From Streptomyces lienomycini (GTDB lineage Bacteria; Actinomycetota; Actinomycetes; Streptomycetales; Streptomycetaceae): DNA of 64,000 nt. Positions 1 through 7,482 of this stretch are shown one piece after another (position 1 is the stretch's first letter; the number at the start of each line of letters is the position of its first letter). The stretch is taken from the NCBI RefSeq assembly GCF_027947595.1, contig NZ_CP116257.1:4464001-4528000 (forward strand). Reading direction: 5' to 3'. The notes under the pieces were generated by a model that saw only the letters and a program-made list of their open reading frames with translations, did not search any database and was not told the DNA's origin. A program made the translations under genes and the position numbers.

Positions 1-792
1 CACCGACACCTCGAAGCCGAATCGCTCGCAGAGCAGGCCGATGACCGCGAAGCCGAACTGCGGCGGGTTGCCGAGCCCCGCCACTCCCGAGGCACGCTCG
101 GTGGCGAGCAGCTTGTCGGCCCGGGTCCGCTCCTCGTCGCTCATGCCGACACCGGCGTCGTCGACGACGACGCAGATGCCCTTGGGCACGGTCCGGATGT
201 TGATCTCGACGACGGTGTCCGGGCTGGAGTAGCTGGTGGCGTTGTCGAGCAGCTCGGCGAGGGCCAGGGCGACGGGCTCCACCGCCCGGCTGGTGATGCC
301 GAAGTCGACCTGGGAGAGGATCTCCACCCGGCGGAAGTGCCGGACCCGGCCCTGGGCGCTGCGCACCACGTCGTACACCGAGGCGGTGTCGCGCCGCCCG
401 CCCAGCCAGCCGTCGCACAGTACGGCGATGGACTGGGCCCGCCGGCCGAACTGCGAGTTGGTGTGGTCGATCTCCAGCAGGTCCTGGAGGAGGGCCGAGT
501 CGCCGTACTTGTTCTGCAGCCGGGAGAGCACCAGTTGCTGTTCGGCGGCGAGGCCCTGAAGGGTCCGCATGGCGGATTTCAGCACCGTCTTGGTCTCGTC
601 CTCGGCCCGCTCCTGGGCGGCCAGCACCGACTTCCCGTAATCGTTCTCCAGCTCGGTGTAGTGGTCCCTGAGCCCCTGGACCTGCTGTCGCAACGCTCGC
701 GCCGCCCTGCGCTGGCGGCTGACGAGCACGGCGGCGGCGACGAGGGCGACAAGGGCGACCCAGAGCAAGGGGTTCCCTGTGTATTCCGTCAT
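1..792 (-). CDS. CvnA-like ATP-binding sensor protein (C-terminus cut by window edge)
   Basis: Reads leftwards from ATG at 792 and runs off the window after 264 residues. A hydrophobic segment (about 9-24) is followed by a basic, coiled-coil-like stretch (25-70). A HATPase fold then follows, with N-box ELLDNATSYSSP (180-191) and G1 motif DDAGVGMSDE (211-220). No phosphoacceptor-His kinase motif is visible, as is usual for CvnA-type sensors that work with roadblock, DUF742 and GTPase partners. Those partners would lie left of the window, so membership of a conservon is inference. The 325-bp upstream gap carries a perfect 23-bp palindrome (945-967). Family fold is fairly sure; signal and partners are unknown. 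Confidence 0.8.
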   Translation of the reverse strand, partial: MTEYTGNPLLWVALVALVAAAVLVSRQRRAARALRQQVQGLRDHYTELENDYGKSVLAAQERAEDETKTVLKSAMRTLQGLAAEQQLVLSRLQNKYGDSALLQDLLEIDHTNSQFGRRAQSIAVLCDGWLGGRRDTASVYDVVRSAQGRVRHFRRVEILSQVDFGITSRAVEPVALALAELLDNATSYSSPDTVVEINIRTVPKGICVVVDDAGVGMSDEERTRADKLLATERASGVAGLGNPPQFGFAVIGLLCERFGFEVSV

Positions 793-944
793 AAGACTCT
801 CTTCAGGCGACTGACAGCCGGCTTGCGGCTTGCTGAATTCCCGTCCACGCGGGCGGCCCGGTGGACTGCCCGCACCGGGGGTGACTGCCCGGGCTGTCCC
901 TTACGTCGGGGATGCCGTCTTTCACCCATCCGCCCGCTCCGCAA

Positions 945-967
945 ACGCGGTGATCGTATCACCGCGT
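945..967. promoter_or_regulatory. Perfect 10+3+10 bp palindrome, candidate operator
   Basis: The half-site ACGCGGTGAT and its exact reverse complement are separated by CGT. The site lies between the leftward CvnA-like gene (start 792) and the rightward TSUP gene (start 1118). The rest of the 793-1117 gap shows no convincing coding sequence on the minus strand. The heptamer GTGATCG inside it recurs in the conservon promoter near 45939. No cognate regulator is identifiable in the window. Confidence 0.45.
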
Positions 968-1058
968 GATCAGGTGAATTTACGTCAAGAAGTGCGCACT
1001 CAGGACGGGTTGGAGACCGGTTCGGATGCCCTCTCCGACAGTGGGTACAGTCGGCCCC

Positions 1059-1121
1059 GTGAAAGATGCACAAGACACCTTCCGGCCGAGTACGGGCCGG
1101 GCGCGGAACGGCACGGCGTGA
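1059..1121 (+). CDS. Possible 20-codon leaderless upstream ORF
   Basis: GTG at 1059 opens a 20-codon frame ending in TGA at 1119-1121, which overlaps the proposed GTG start of the TSUP gene at 1118 in a GTGA arrangement. A -10-like TACAGT (1046-1051) lies 7 bp before the GTG, the spacing expected for a leaderless transcript; no good -35 is visible. No conserved peptide family is recognised. It may be a translational-coupling leader, or it may be chance. Confidence 0.3.
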   Translation: MKDAQDTFRPSTGRARNGTA

Positions 1122-1885
1122 CGCCTGAGGCCATGGCGGGTGTGTTCGCCGCGGGTGTCGGCGCCGGCGCCATCAACAGCGTCGTCGGTTCCGGCACGCT
1201 GATCACCTTTCCCGTGCTGCTGGCCACGGGGCTGTCGCCGGTCACGGCGACCGTCTCCAACGCCCTCGGTCTCGTCCCCGGTTCCGTCAGCGGGGCCATC
1301 GGCTACCGCAGGGAGCTGCGCGGGCAGCGGCGGCGCGTCCTGAAGCTGGGCGTCGGCTGCCTGCTGGGCGCGCTGACGGGCGCCACGCTGCTGCTGTCCC
1401 TGCCGGCCGACGCGTTCGAGACGATCGTGCCGGTCCTGGTGGGCCTGGCCCTGGTCCTCGTGGCGCTGCAGCCCCGGCTCGCCAAGCTGGTGCAGCGCCG
1501 CCGCGAGCGCTCCGGCGCGCGGCCCCGTCGCGACGGCGGCCCGGCGCTGTTCGCCGGGCTGACGCTGGCCAGCGTCTACGGCGGCTACTTCTCCGCGGCG
1601 CAGGGCATCATCTACCTGTCCGTGATGGGCATGCTCCTCGACGAGCCGATGCAACGCCTCAACGCCGTCAAGAACGTCCTGTCCGCCCTCGTGAACACGG
1701 TCGCCGCGGTCTTCTTCCTCTTCGCCGCGGACTTCGACTGGACCGCCGTCGCGCTCATCGCGGCCGGTTCGGGGCTCGGCGGGTACGTGGGCGCCAAGGT
1801 GGGCCGCAGGTTCAGTCCGGTCGTCCTGCGGACGCTGGTCGTGACGGTCGGCACCGTGGCCCTCGTGCAACTGGTGCTCCGCTAG
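1118..1885 (+). CDS. TSUP (TauE/SafE) family anion exporter
   Basis: A 255-residue multi-span membrane protein of the sulfite exporter TauE/SafE family, which moves small anions such as sulfite, sulfoacetate or other carboxylates across the cytoplasmic membrane. The diagnostic N-terminal motif is GAINSVVGSGTLITFPVLLATG, with a second family-like segment YGGYFSAAQGIIYLSVMG after a basic loop (about residues 130-145). Hydrophobic segments alternate through to the C-terminus, giving roughly 7-8 spans and the usual family length. GTG 1118 is preferred because it precedes the first span directly. ATG 1133 is the alternative. The substrate cannot be told from sequence. The organosulfur operon 4 kb downstream makes sulfite a possibility only. 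Confidence 0.8.
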   Translation: MTPEAMAGVFAAGVGAGAINSVVGSGTLITFPVLLATGLSPVTATVSNALGLVPGSVSGAIGYRRELRGQRRRVLKLGVGCLLGALTGATLLLSLPADAFETIVPVLVGLALVLVALQPRLAKLVQRRRERSGARPRRDGGPALFAGLTLASVYGGYFSAAQGIIYLSVMGMLLDEPMQRLNAVKNVLSALVNTVAAVFFLFAADFDWTAVALIAAGSGLGGYVGAKVGRRFSPVVLRTLVVTVGTVALVQLVLR

Positions 1886-2046
1886 TCCGCGCGGCGGCAG
1901 GGTGACGGGGCGGCGGCCCACGAGACTCAGGACAAGAGTGGAACCTGCCCCGCCGCTTGCCCTCGCACACCTCTTCCGCCCACCCGGCGGACGTGGCGTG
2001 GACCACGCCGTCGCGCGGATTGCCACCGGGAGCGATCGGGGAAGCC

Positions 2047-3456
2047 ATGGAGGCGCCCATGATCGACTCGAAGGGACACGCCCTCGTGACGCTCGTAGCG
2101 CCTCCCCCCATACCCAGGGCAGCGGGCTCGCTGCCGTTTCTGGGTCACGCGACACAGCTCATGCGCGACAACCTCGGCTTCATCGCCGCGCTGCGCACCA
2201 CCTACGGCCCACTCGTCGAGATCACCCTCCAGCCCGGCACCCGCACCCTCGTGGTCCAGGACCCCGGCCTCATCCGCACCATGCTCACCGACCTGGGACC
2301 GAGCCTCGACAAGGGCCGGTTCTTCGAGAAGATGGGACAGCTGCTGGGCGACTCCGTGGTCACCGCGGCCGGCCAGGTCCACGTCCGCAAACGGCGCCAC
2401 CTCCAGCCCGCGTTCGCCCGTGAGCGCATCGCCCGCTACGTCGACACCATGCGCGGCGAGACGGACGCCGCCGTCGACGGCTGGGTCCCCGGCCGCGGGC
2501 TGGACGTGCGCGAGGCGATGGTCGGTCTCAGCCTGGACATGCTGGCCAAGACCGTCTTCTCGGGCAGCCTGGACGACGCCACCTTCCGCCGGCTGCGCGC
2601 CGACCTGTCGGTCGTGATGAACGGCGTCGGCGCCCGCGTCATGCTGCCCGACTGGGTGGAGCGGCTGCCGCTGCCCGCCAACCGCCGCTTCTTGGCCGCG
2701 CGCGACGCCGTACGGGCCACCGTCGACCGGGCGGTGACCGAACTCCAGGACTCCGGTCACGACACCGGCGACATGCTCTCCCTGCTGTTGCGCACCACCG
2801 ACGAGGAGACCGGCCGGCCGCTGTCCGGGCACGAGATCTCCTCCGAGATCCTCACGCTGGCCGTGGCCGGCACCGAGACCACCGCCTCGGTGCTCTCCTG
2901 GGTGCTGTACGAACTCGCCCGCGATCCCGGGATCGAGGCGCGGGTCCTGGCGGAACTCGGCGAGGTGCTCGGCGACCGTCCGGTGGCCTTCGACGACCTC
3001 GGTCGGCTGCCGTACCTGAGGCGGGTGGTCGAGGAGACGCTGCGGCTGCACCACACCGGGTGGCTCGTCACCCGCCGCACCGTCACCGAGACCAGGCTCG
3101 GCCCCTGGACGGTGCCCGCCGGGACCGAACTGGCCTACTGCCAGCACGCCCTGCACCGCGACCCGGTGCTGTTCCCCGACCCGCTGAGGTTCGATCCCGA
3201 CCGCTGGCTGGACGACTCCGGGCCCCGGCCCACGCAGGCGTTCCTGCCCTTCGGCGCGGGCAAGCACAAGTGCATCGGTGACCGGTTCGCCCTCACCGAG
3301 CTCCTCACCGCCACCGCCACGATCGTGCGGCGCGTACGGCTGGAGCTCGCCCCCGGCCAGACGGTCCGGCCGGTCGCCGCGGCCACGGTCCGGCCCCGGA
3401 CCCTGCTGATGACCGTGCGCCCGAGAGCGGACGCCGCCGCCCCGGCCGCCGGCTGA
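2047..3456 (+). CDS. Cytochrome P450 (long bacterial form, 469 aa)
   Basis: A 469-residue haem-thiolate monooxygenase. It has a proline-rich membrane-side start (APPPIPRA), I-helix oxygen-activation motif AGTETT (about 280), ExxR as EETLRL (about 325), a PERF-like region DPDRW, and haem-binding FGAGKHKCIG near residue 405 with the axial Cys. ATG 2047 follows GGGGAAGCC at good spacing; ATG 2059 is an alternative. The length and motif style resemble bacterial P450s that oxidise terpenes. No terpene cyclase, ferredoxin or reductase gene lies beside it, so substrate and redox partner are unknown. Confidence 0.85.
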   Translation: MEAPMIDSKGHALVTLVAPPPIPRAAGSLPFLGHATQLMRDNLGFIAALRTTYGPLVEITLQPGTRTLVVQDPGLIRTMLTDLGPSLDKGRFFEKMGQLLGDSVVTAAGQVHVRKRRHLQPAFARERIARYVDTMRGETDAAVDGWVPGRGLDVREAMVGLSLDMLAKTVFSGSLDDATFRRLRADLSVVMNGVGARVMLPDWVERLPLPANRRFLAARDAVRATVDRAVTELQDSGHDTGDMLSLLLRTTDEETGRPLSGHEISSEILTLAVAGTETTASVLSWVLYELARDPGIEARVLAELGEVLGDRPVAFDDLGRLPYLRRVVEETLRLHHTGWLVTRRTVTETRLGPWTVPAGTELAYCQHALHRDPVLFPDPLRFDPDRWLDDSGPRPTQAFLPFGAGKHKCIGDRFALTELLTATATIVRRVRLELAPGQTVRPVAAATVRPRTLLMTVRPRADAAAPAAG

Positions 3457-3505
3457 GGACACCGGGCCCGGCCGGGCCCCTCCCCCGGCCGGCCCGGACT
3501 GCCGG

Positions 3506-3526
3506 GGCATAACGCCGTGTTATGCC
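3506..3526. promoter_or_regulatory. Perfect 8-bp inverted repeat upstream of protease gene
   Basis: GGCATAAC and its exact complement GTTATGCC are separated by 5 nt. The site lies in the 165-bp gap between the P450 stop and the protease start, about 96-116 bp before the TTG. It is an unusually AT-containing patch for this DNA, consistent with an operator, and the regulator is not identified. Confidence 0.4.
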
Positions 3527-3621
3527 AAGTCGGGATTGTTCGCGCCGCGGCCGGGCCGGACATGCTGGGCGCCCCCACACATCAGCACGCGTCCAGCGCG
3601 TGCCGTCGGAAACGAGGAGCC

Positions 3622-4350
3622 TTGCGAACCACGAGACTCGTCCCCACCGTGCTGGCCGCTCTCCTGGCCGCGCTGCTGTCCGCGCTCGCACTCGCCCCGA
3701 CCGCCTCGGCGGTGGAGCCCCGGCCCGGTGACGGCGGCCCCCGGCCGATCATCGGCGGCGGCTACGCGCAGAACGCCCCCTGGGCGGCACGGCTGTTCTC
3801 GGGCGGCCAGCAGACCTGCACCTCGACCATCATCTCCCCCACCTGGATCCTCACCGCCAAGCACTGCGTCAGCGGCGGCAACCTCGCCTTCCGCATCGGC
3901 AGCCTCGACCAGGGCTCCGGCGGCACGGTGGCGAACGGCGTCCAGACCGTCACCAGCCCCTCGGCCGACCTCGCGCTGGTCCGGCTCGACCGCTCCGTCT
4001 CCGCCTCCTACGCACGGCTCGGGCAGCCGGGCACGGTGCGGGTCGGCCAGACCGTCCAGGTCTACGGCTGGGGAGCGACCTCCCGGTGCGGCTCGGAGAT
4101 CAACTGCCAGTCCCAGTACCTCAAGGTGGCCAACGTGAGCGTCACCCAGGGCTGTTACGACGCCTACTACGGTCAGGCGATATGCGCCCGTCCCGTCGAC
4201 GGCATCACCGCGGGCGGCGACTCCGGCGGTCCGATGATGTCCGGCGGCGTCCAGGTGGGCGTCGCCTCGACCAGCGACCGCCAGTCCACCACGGCGTACA
4301 CCAACGTGACCGCCTACCGCTCGTGGATCCAGTCGGTGGCGGGCGTCTGA
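3622..4350 (+). CDS. Secreted trypsin-like serine protease (S1)
   Basis: A 242-residue chymotrypsin-fold serine protease, secreted. A Sec signal peptide (basic start, long Leu/Ala core, TASA cleavage-like site near residue 30) is followed by IIGGGYAQ, a typical mature N-terminus that becomes free on activation. The catalytic triad is visible: His in TAKHC, Asp in SADLALVRLD, and Ser in GGDSGGPM. Cysteines beside the His and Ser suggest disulfides. Start TTG 3622 follows GAGGAGC. The short PGDGGPRP stretch before IIGG looks like a propeptide. A role in extracellular protein degradation is inferred. Confidence 0.88.
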   Translation: MRTTRLVPTVLAALLAALLSALALAPTASAVEPRPGDGGPRPIIGGGYAQNAPWAARLFSGGQQTCTSTIISPTWILTAKHCVSGGNLAFRIGSLDQGSGGTVANGVQTVTSPSADLALVRLDRSVSASYARLGQPGTVRVGQTVQVYGWGATSRCGSEINCQSQYLKVANVSVTQGCYDAYYGQAICARPVDGITAGGDSGGPMMSGGVQVGVASTSDRQSTTAYTNVTAYRSWIQSVAGV

Positions 4351-4504
4351 CCGCCTCCGCTCACCAAGGTCCGCCCGCCCGGCCCGGGCCTGTCGGACGT
4401 CGTCGTCGGGCCGTCCAGGAACCGGACGGCCCGGCAGGCGCGTGGTCCGTACATCTACTGTTCACGGTGACCGAGGAGAGTCCCGCGCGCGAAGGAGCCA
4501 CGGC

Positions 4505-5344
4505 ATGACCGCCCAGACAGCCAACTCCCAGGTGGACGAGTACGAGGCGGCCGTTCTCCGGCTCCGGGACGTGGGCGTGCGCCGCTTCACGACGGACCAG
4601 CTGATCCTCGACGGCGTCGACTGGACGGTCCGGCCGGGTGAGCACTGGGCGCTGCTGGGGGCCAACGGCGCCGGGAAGACCACGCTGCTGCGGCTGCTCG
4701 GCGCGCTCATGCACCCCACCACGGGCACCGTCGAGGTGCTCGGCAGCCGGCTCGGCCGGGTGGACGTGCGGGAGCTGCGGGCCCGCATCGGCCACGTGAA
4801 CTCCGCGCAGCGGGTGCCGCAGGACCTCACCGCCCACGCGGTCGTGCTCACCGGCCACAGCGGCACCGTGCAGCCCCTGTGGCGGACGTATGACGACGAG
4901 GTCCGCCTGCGGGCCCGCGACCTGCTGACCGAGCTGGGCGTCAAGGAGCTGGCCGACCGGCCGTACGGGGTCTGCTCGGGCGGGCAGCGCGCGCGGGTCC
5001 TGATCGCCAGGGCGTTGATGGCCGATCCGGCCCTGCTGCTCCTGGACGAGCCGTTCAACGCCCTGGACCTGCCTTCCCGCGAGGATCTCGTGGAGGCCAT
5101 GCACCAACTGGCCGAGGGGCGGACGCAGTTGGCCACCGTGACGGTCACCCACCACCTGGAGGAGCTGTCCCCGGCGGTGAGCCACGCCCTGCTGCTGCGC
5201 GAGGGCCGGATCATGTCGCGGGGCGCGGTGGACGAGGTCCTGACCGACTCCCGGCTGACCGCCTGCTTCGGCCGGGACATCACGGTGGCCCGGCGCGACG
5301 GCCGCTGGTCGGCCTATTCCGGCCGGCGCGTTTCCGGGACATGA
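4505..5344 (+). CDS. ABC transporter ATP-binding protein (ModF-like)
   Basis: A 279-residue ABC ATPase: Walker A GANGAGKTT near residue 58, Q-loop region around NSAQRVPQDL, signature CSGGQRARV near 160, and Walker B LLLLDEPF with D-loop after it. The H-loop is TVTHH. ATG 4505 follows GAAGGAGCCACGGC. No permease or binding protein is adjacent: the next gene starts a separate operon after an 86-bp gap with its own promoter. The sequence style (GEHWALLGANGAGKTTLL) resembles stand-alone ModF/YlmA-type ATPases of unclear role rather than a dedicated importer subunit. Confidence 0.8.
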   Translation: MTAQTANSQVDEYEAAVLRLRDVGVRRFTTDQLILDGVDWTVRPGEHWALLGANGAGKTTLLRLLGALMHPTTGTVEVLGSRLGRVDVRELRARIGHVNSAQRVPQDLTAHAVVLTGHSGTVQPLWRTYDDEVRLRARDLLTELGVKELADRPYGVCSGGQRARVLIARALMADPALLLLDEPFNALDLPSREDLVEAMHQLAEGRTQLATVTVTHHLEELSPAVSHALLLREGRIMSRGAVDEVLTDSRLTACFGRDITVARRDGRWSAYSGRRVSGT

Positions 5345-5394
5345 CACGCCCACGAAGGTGTCGTTGCGGTCCTGGCGCGGCCGACCGGTAGGCC

Positions 5395-5430
5395 TTGACC
5401 CCCCTTCGCGCCCTGGTTAGCGTCCCCGGC
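5395..5430 (+). promoter_or_regulatory. Promoter for leaderless transcript of the organosulfur operon
   Basis: TTGACC (5395-5400), a 17-bp spacer and TAGCGT (5418-5423) match the vegetative Streptomyces pattern. The expected start point, about 7 bp after the -10, coincides with the leader-peptide ATG at 5431. The leader has no ribosome-binding site, which fits leaderless translation. Confidence 0.6.
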
Positions 5431-5505
5431 ATGCGGAGATTCCGGCAGTTCACGAAGCGACGCGCCATCGATCTGATGCGCGTCGCCACCGCGGTGTGTT
5501 GCTGA
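5431..5505 (+). CDS. Cysteine-ending 24-aa putative leader peptide
   Basis: A 24-codon ORF starting MRRFRQ, rich in Arg, and ending AVCC directly before TGA (5503-5505). It matches the short actinobacterial leader peptides that precede sulfur-assimilation genes. In mycobacteria, leaderless poly-cysteine ORFs of this kind act as cysteine-responsive attenuators. Here the two Cys codons are TGT TGC at the very end. The transport and monooxygenase operon starts 49 bp later. The inferred role is to sense cysteine supply by ribosome progress, raising downstream expression when cysteine is short. The peptide itself probably has no other function. Confidence 0.7.
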   Translation: MRRFRQFTKRRAIDLMRVATAVCC

Positions 5506-5554
5506 GCCCCACCGCCCGACTGTCCTCTTCCTCCCGCATCCCGTGAAGGCCGCG

Positions 5555-6631
5555 ATGACCTCTCGCACACGCATGCCCGGATTCCGGCGCCTTTCCGTCC
5601 TGGCCGCACTGGCCCTCCCCCTGACCCTCGCCTCCTGCGTGACCCCGGCACAGTCCACGACGGGCGGCCGGGACCTCTCGCGGGAGCGGATCCCGGCCGC
5701 GGTCGACCCCGGCACGACGCTCACGGTCGGGGCGCCCGACCTCAGGGTCGCCCTCGAACTGTCGGGCCAGGCCGACCGGCTGCCCTTCAAGGTGAAGTGG
5801 GCCAACATCAGCGGTGGCCCCCAGTGCTCCGAGGCCTTCCGGGCCGACGCCCTCGACATCTGCTCGGCCGCGGACATCCCGTCGATCAACGCGCACTGGA
5901 CCGGCCTCGACACCAAGCTCGTGGCGGTGAAGTTCCGCACGGATCCCGTCGCCCACCCCGTCTACGAACTGGGAACCGCCCCCGGCTCCGGCATCAGGAC
6001 CCTCGCGGACCTGCGCGGGAAGAAGATCGCCTACAGCCCGGGACAGGCCCAGGGCGCCCTGGTGCTGCGCATCCTCGCGAAGGCCGGACTCACCCAGCAG
6101 GACGTCGAACTCGTCGAACTCGCCAGCACCGGCGACGTGTATCCGACGGCGCTGGGCAACCGCCAGGTGGACGCCGCCCCCATCGCCGACGTCAACATCA
6201 AGCGCTACCTCGCCCATTACGGCGAGGAGGGCGGCGCGACGATCAGGCACGGCCTCCGGGACGACCCGGCACACCTGTGGGCGCTCACCGAATCCGTCGC
6301 CGACGCACAGAAGTCGGCCGCCGTCCGGGAACTGGTGAGGTTCTGGGCACGGGCGCAGACCTGGATCGACCAGCACCCCCGCGAGTGGGTCGCGGGCTAC
6401 TACGTGAAGGACCAGGGACTCGACCGCGAGGACGGCGCATACCTGGTACGGCGAGTCGGTCACCCGGACCTTCCGGCGGACTGGACCGACGCCATCCGCC
6501 GGCAGCAGCAGACCATCGACCTGCTGGCCGAGGAGCAGAACCGCGAACCGTTCGACGCGGACCAGCTCTTCGACCGCCGCTACGAGGCGGTGGCCGCACA
6601 GGCACTCGCCGGTGAGGGGACGCCGTCATGA
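5555..6631 (+). CDS. ABC transporter substrate-binding lipoprotein (sulfonate/nitrate type)
   Basis: A 358-residue periplasmic-binding-fold lipoprotein of the SsuA/NrtA/TauA class. A signal peptide ends in lipobox LASC (Cys about residue 29), so it should be membrane-anchored outside. The folded part contains TLTVGAPDLRVALELSG, the lobe-crossing segment TLADLRGKKIAYSPGQAQG typical of aliphatic-sulfonate binders, and a C-terminal helical region with many Trp and charged residues. GAAGG precedes ATG 5555 at 6 nt; a GTG 12 bp upstream overlaps that site and is less likely. Its stop overlaps the permease start (ATGA). Sulfonate or a related organosulfur compound is the inferred ligand, based on the leader peptide and the monooxygenase. 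Confidence 0.85.
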   Translation: MTSRTRMPGFRRLSVLAALALPLTLASCVTPAQSTTGGRDLSRERIPAAVDPGTTLTVGAPDLRVALELSGQADRLPFKVKWANISGGPQCSEAFRADALDICSAADIPSINAHWTGLDTKLVAVKFRTDPVAHPVYELGTAPGSGIRTLADLRGKKIAYSPGQAQGALVLRILAKAGLTQQDVELVELASTGDVYPTALGNRQVDAAPIADVNIKRYLAHYGEEGGATIRHGLRDDPAHLWALTESVADAQKSAAVRELVRFWARAQTWIDQHPREWVAGYYVKDQGLDREDGAYLVRRVGHPDLPADWTDAIRRQQQTIDLLAEEQNREPFDADQLFDRRYEAVAAQALAGEGTPS

Positions 6632-7482
6632 GCGCCACGACCTTCGACCAGCAGGCGCCCCCGGCGGCGCCGCCCGCACCGGACGCGGCCGGCGCCCGCC
6701 GCACACGCGGGCGCCCGGGTCCGGGCCGGCCCGTGCCGTACGGCTGGGCGCTCGGCCCGGTGCTGCTGCTCGTGCTCTGGGCGGCGGGCTCGGGCCTCGG
6801 CTTCTTCGACGTCCGCAGCCTGCCCGCACCGTGGACCGTCGCCGGTACCGCGGGGGATCTCCTCGCCGGCGGCAGACTCCAGTCCCACCTCACCACCTCC
6901 GCCCAACGCGCCCTGCTGGGGCTCCTGTTCGGCGTCGCGGCGGGGCTGGTGCTCGCGCTGGTCTCCGGTCTCAGCCGGATCGGCGAGGCGCTGATCGACG
7001 GCCCGGTGCAGATCAAGCGGTCCATCCCCTCCCTGGCCCTGATCCCGCTGCTGATCCTCTGGTTCGGCATCGGCGAGACGATGAAGGTGGTCACGATCGC
7101 CCTCGGTGTCCTCGTGCCGGTCTACATCCACACGCACAACGGGCTGCGCACCATCGACAGCCGCTACGCGGAACTCGCCGCGACGGTACGGCTGGGCCGG
7201 TTCGCCTTCGTCCGGCACGTCGTCCTTCCCGGCGCCCTGCCCGGCTTCCTGCTCGGCATGCGCTTCGCGGTGACCTCGGCCTGGCTGGCCCTGGTGGTGG
7301 TGGAGCAGGTCAACGCCACCAGCGGCATCGGCTACATGATGGAGCTGGCGCGGACGTACGGGCAGACCGACGTCATCATCGTCGGCCTCGTCGTGTACGG
7401 CCTGCTCGGCCTGGTCTCCGACGCACTCGTACGGCTGGTGGAGAGGAGGGCCCTGTCATGGCGGCGCACGCTGGCGGGCTGA
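6628..7482 (+). CDS. ABC transporter permease (SsuC/TauC-like)
   Basis: A 284-residue inner-membrane permease with about six spans. Its EAA-type loop is YAELAATVRLGRFAFVRHVVLPGALPGFLLG (near residues 177-207). The first 40 residues are a Pro/Ala-rich cytoplasmic tail, longer than usual. It overlaps the binding protein by ATGA and the ATPase gene by 25 bp, so the three are almost certainly co-translated and form one importer. Confidence 0.87.
   Translation: MSATTFDQQAPPAAPPAPDAAGARRTRGRPGPGRPVPYGWALGPVLLLVLWAAGSGLGFFDVRSLPAPWTVAGTAGDLLAGGRLQSHLTTSAQRALLGLLFGVAAGLVLALVSGLSRIGEALIDGPVQIKRSIPSLALIPLLILWFGIGETMKVVTIALGVLVPVYIHTHNGLRTIDSRYAELAATVRLGRFAFVRHVVLPGALPGFLLGMRFAVTSAWLALVVVEQVNATSGIGYMMELARTYGQTDVIIVGLVVYGLLGLVSDALVRLVERRALSWRRTLAG

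Noticed and set aside
2047..3456. Assignment of the first P450 to albaflavenone or pentalenolactone synthesis
   Set aside because: No terpene cyclase or other pathway gene is adjacent, and motif style alone cannot place it.
4505..5344. Membership of the ModF-like ATPase in the organosulfur operon
   Set aside because: The next operon has its own promoter and leaderless leader 87 bp later and already contains a dedicated ATPase.
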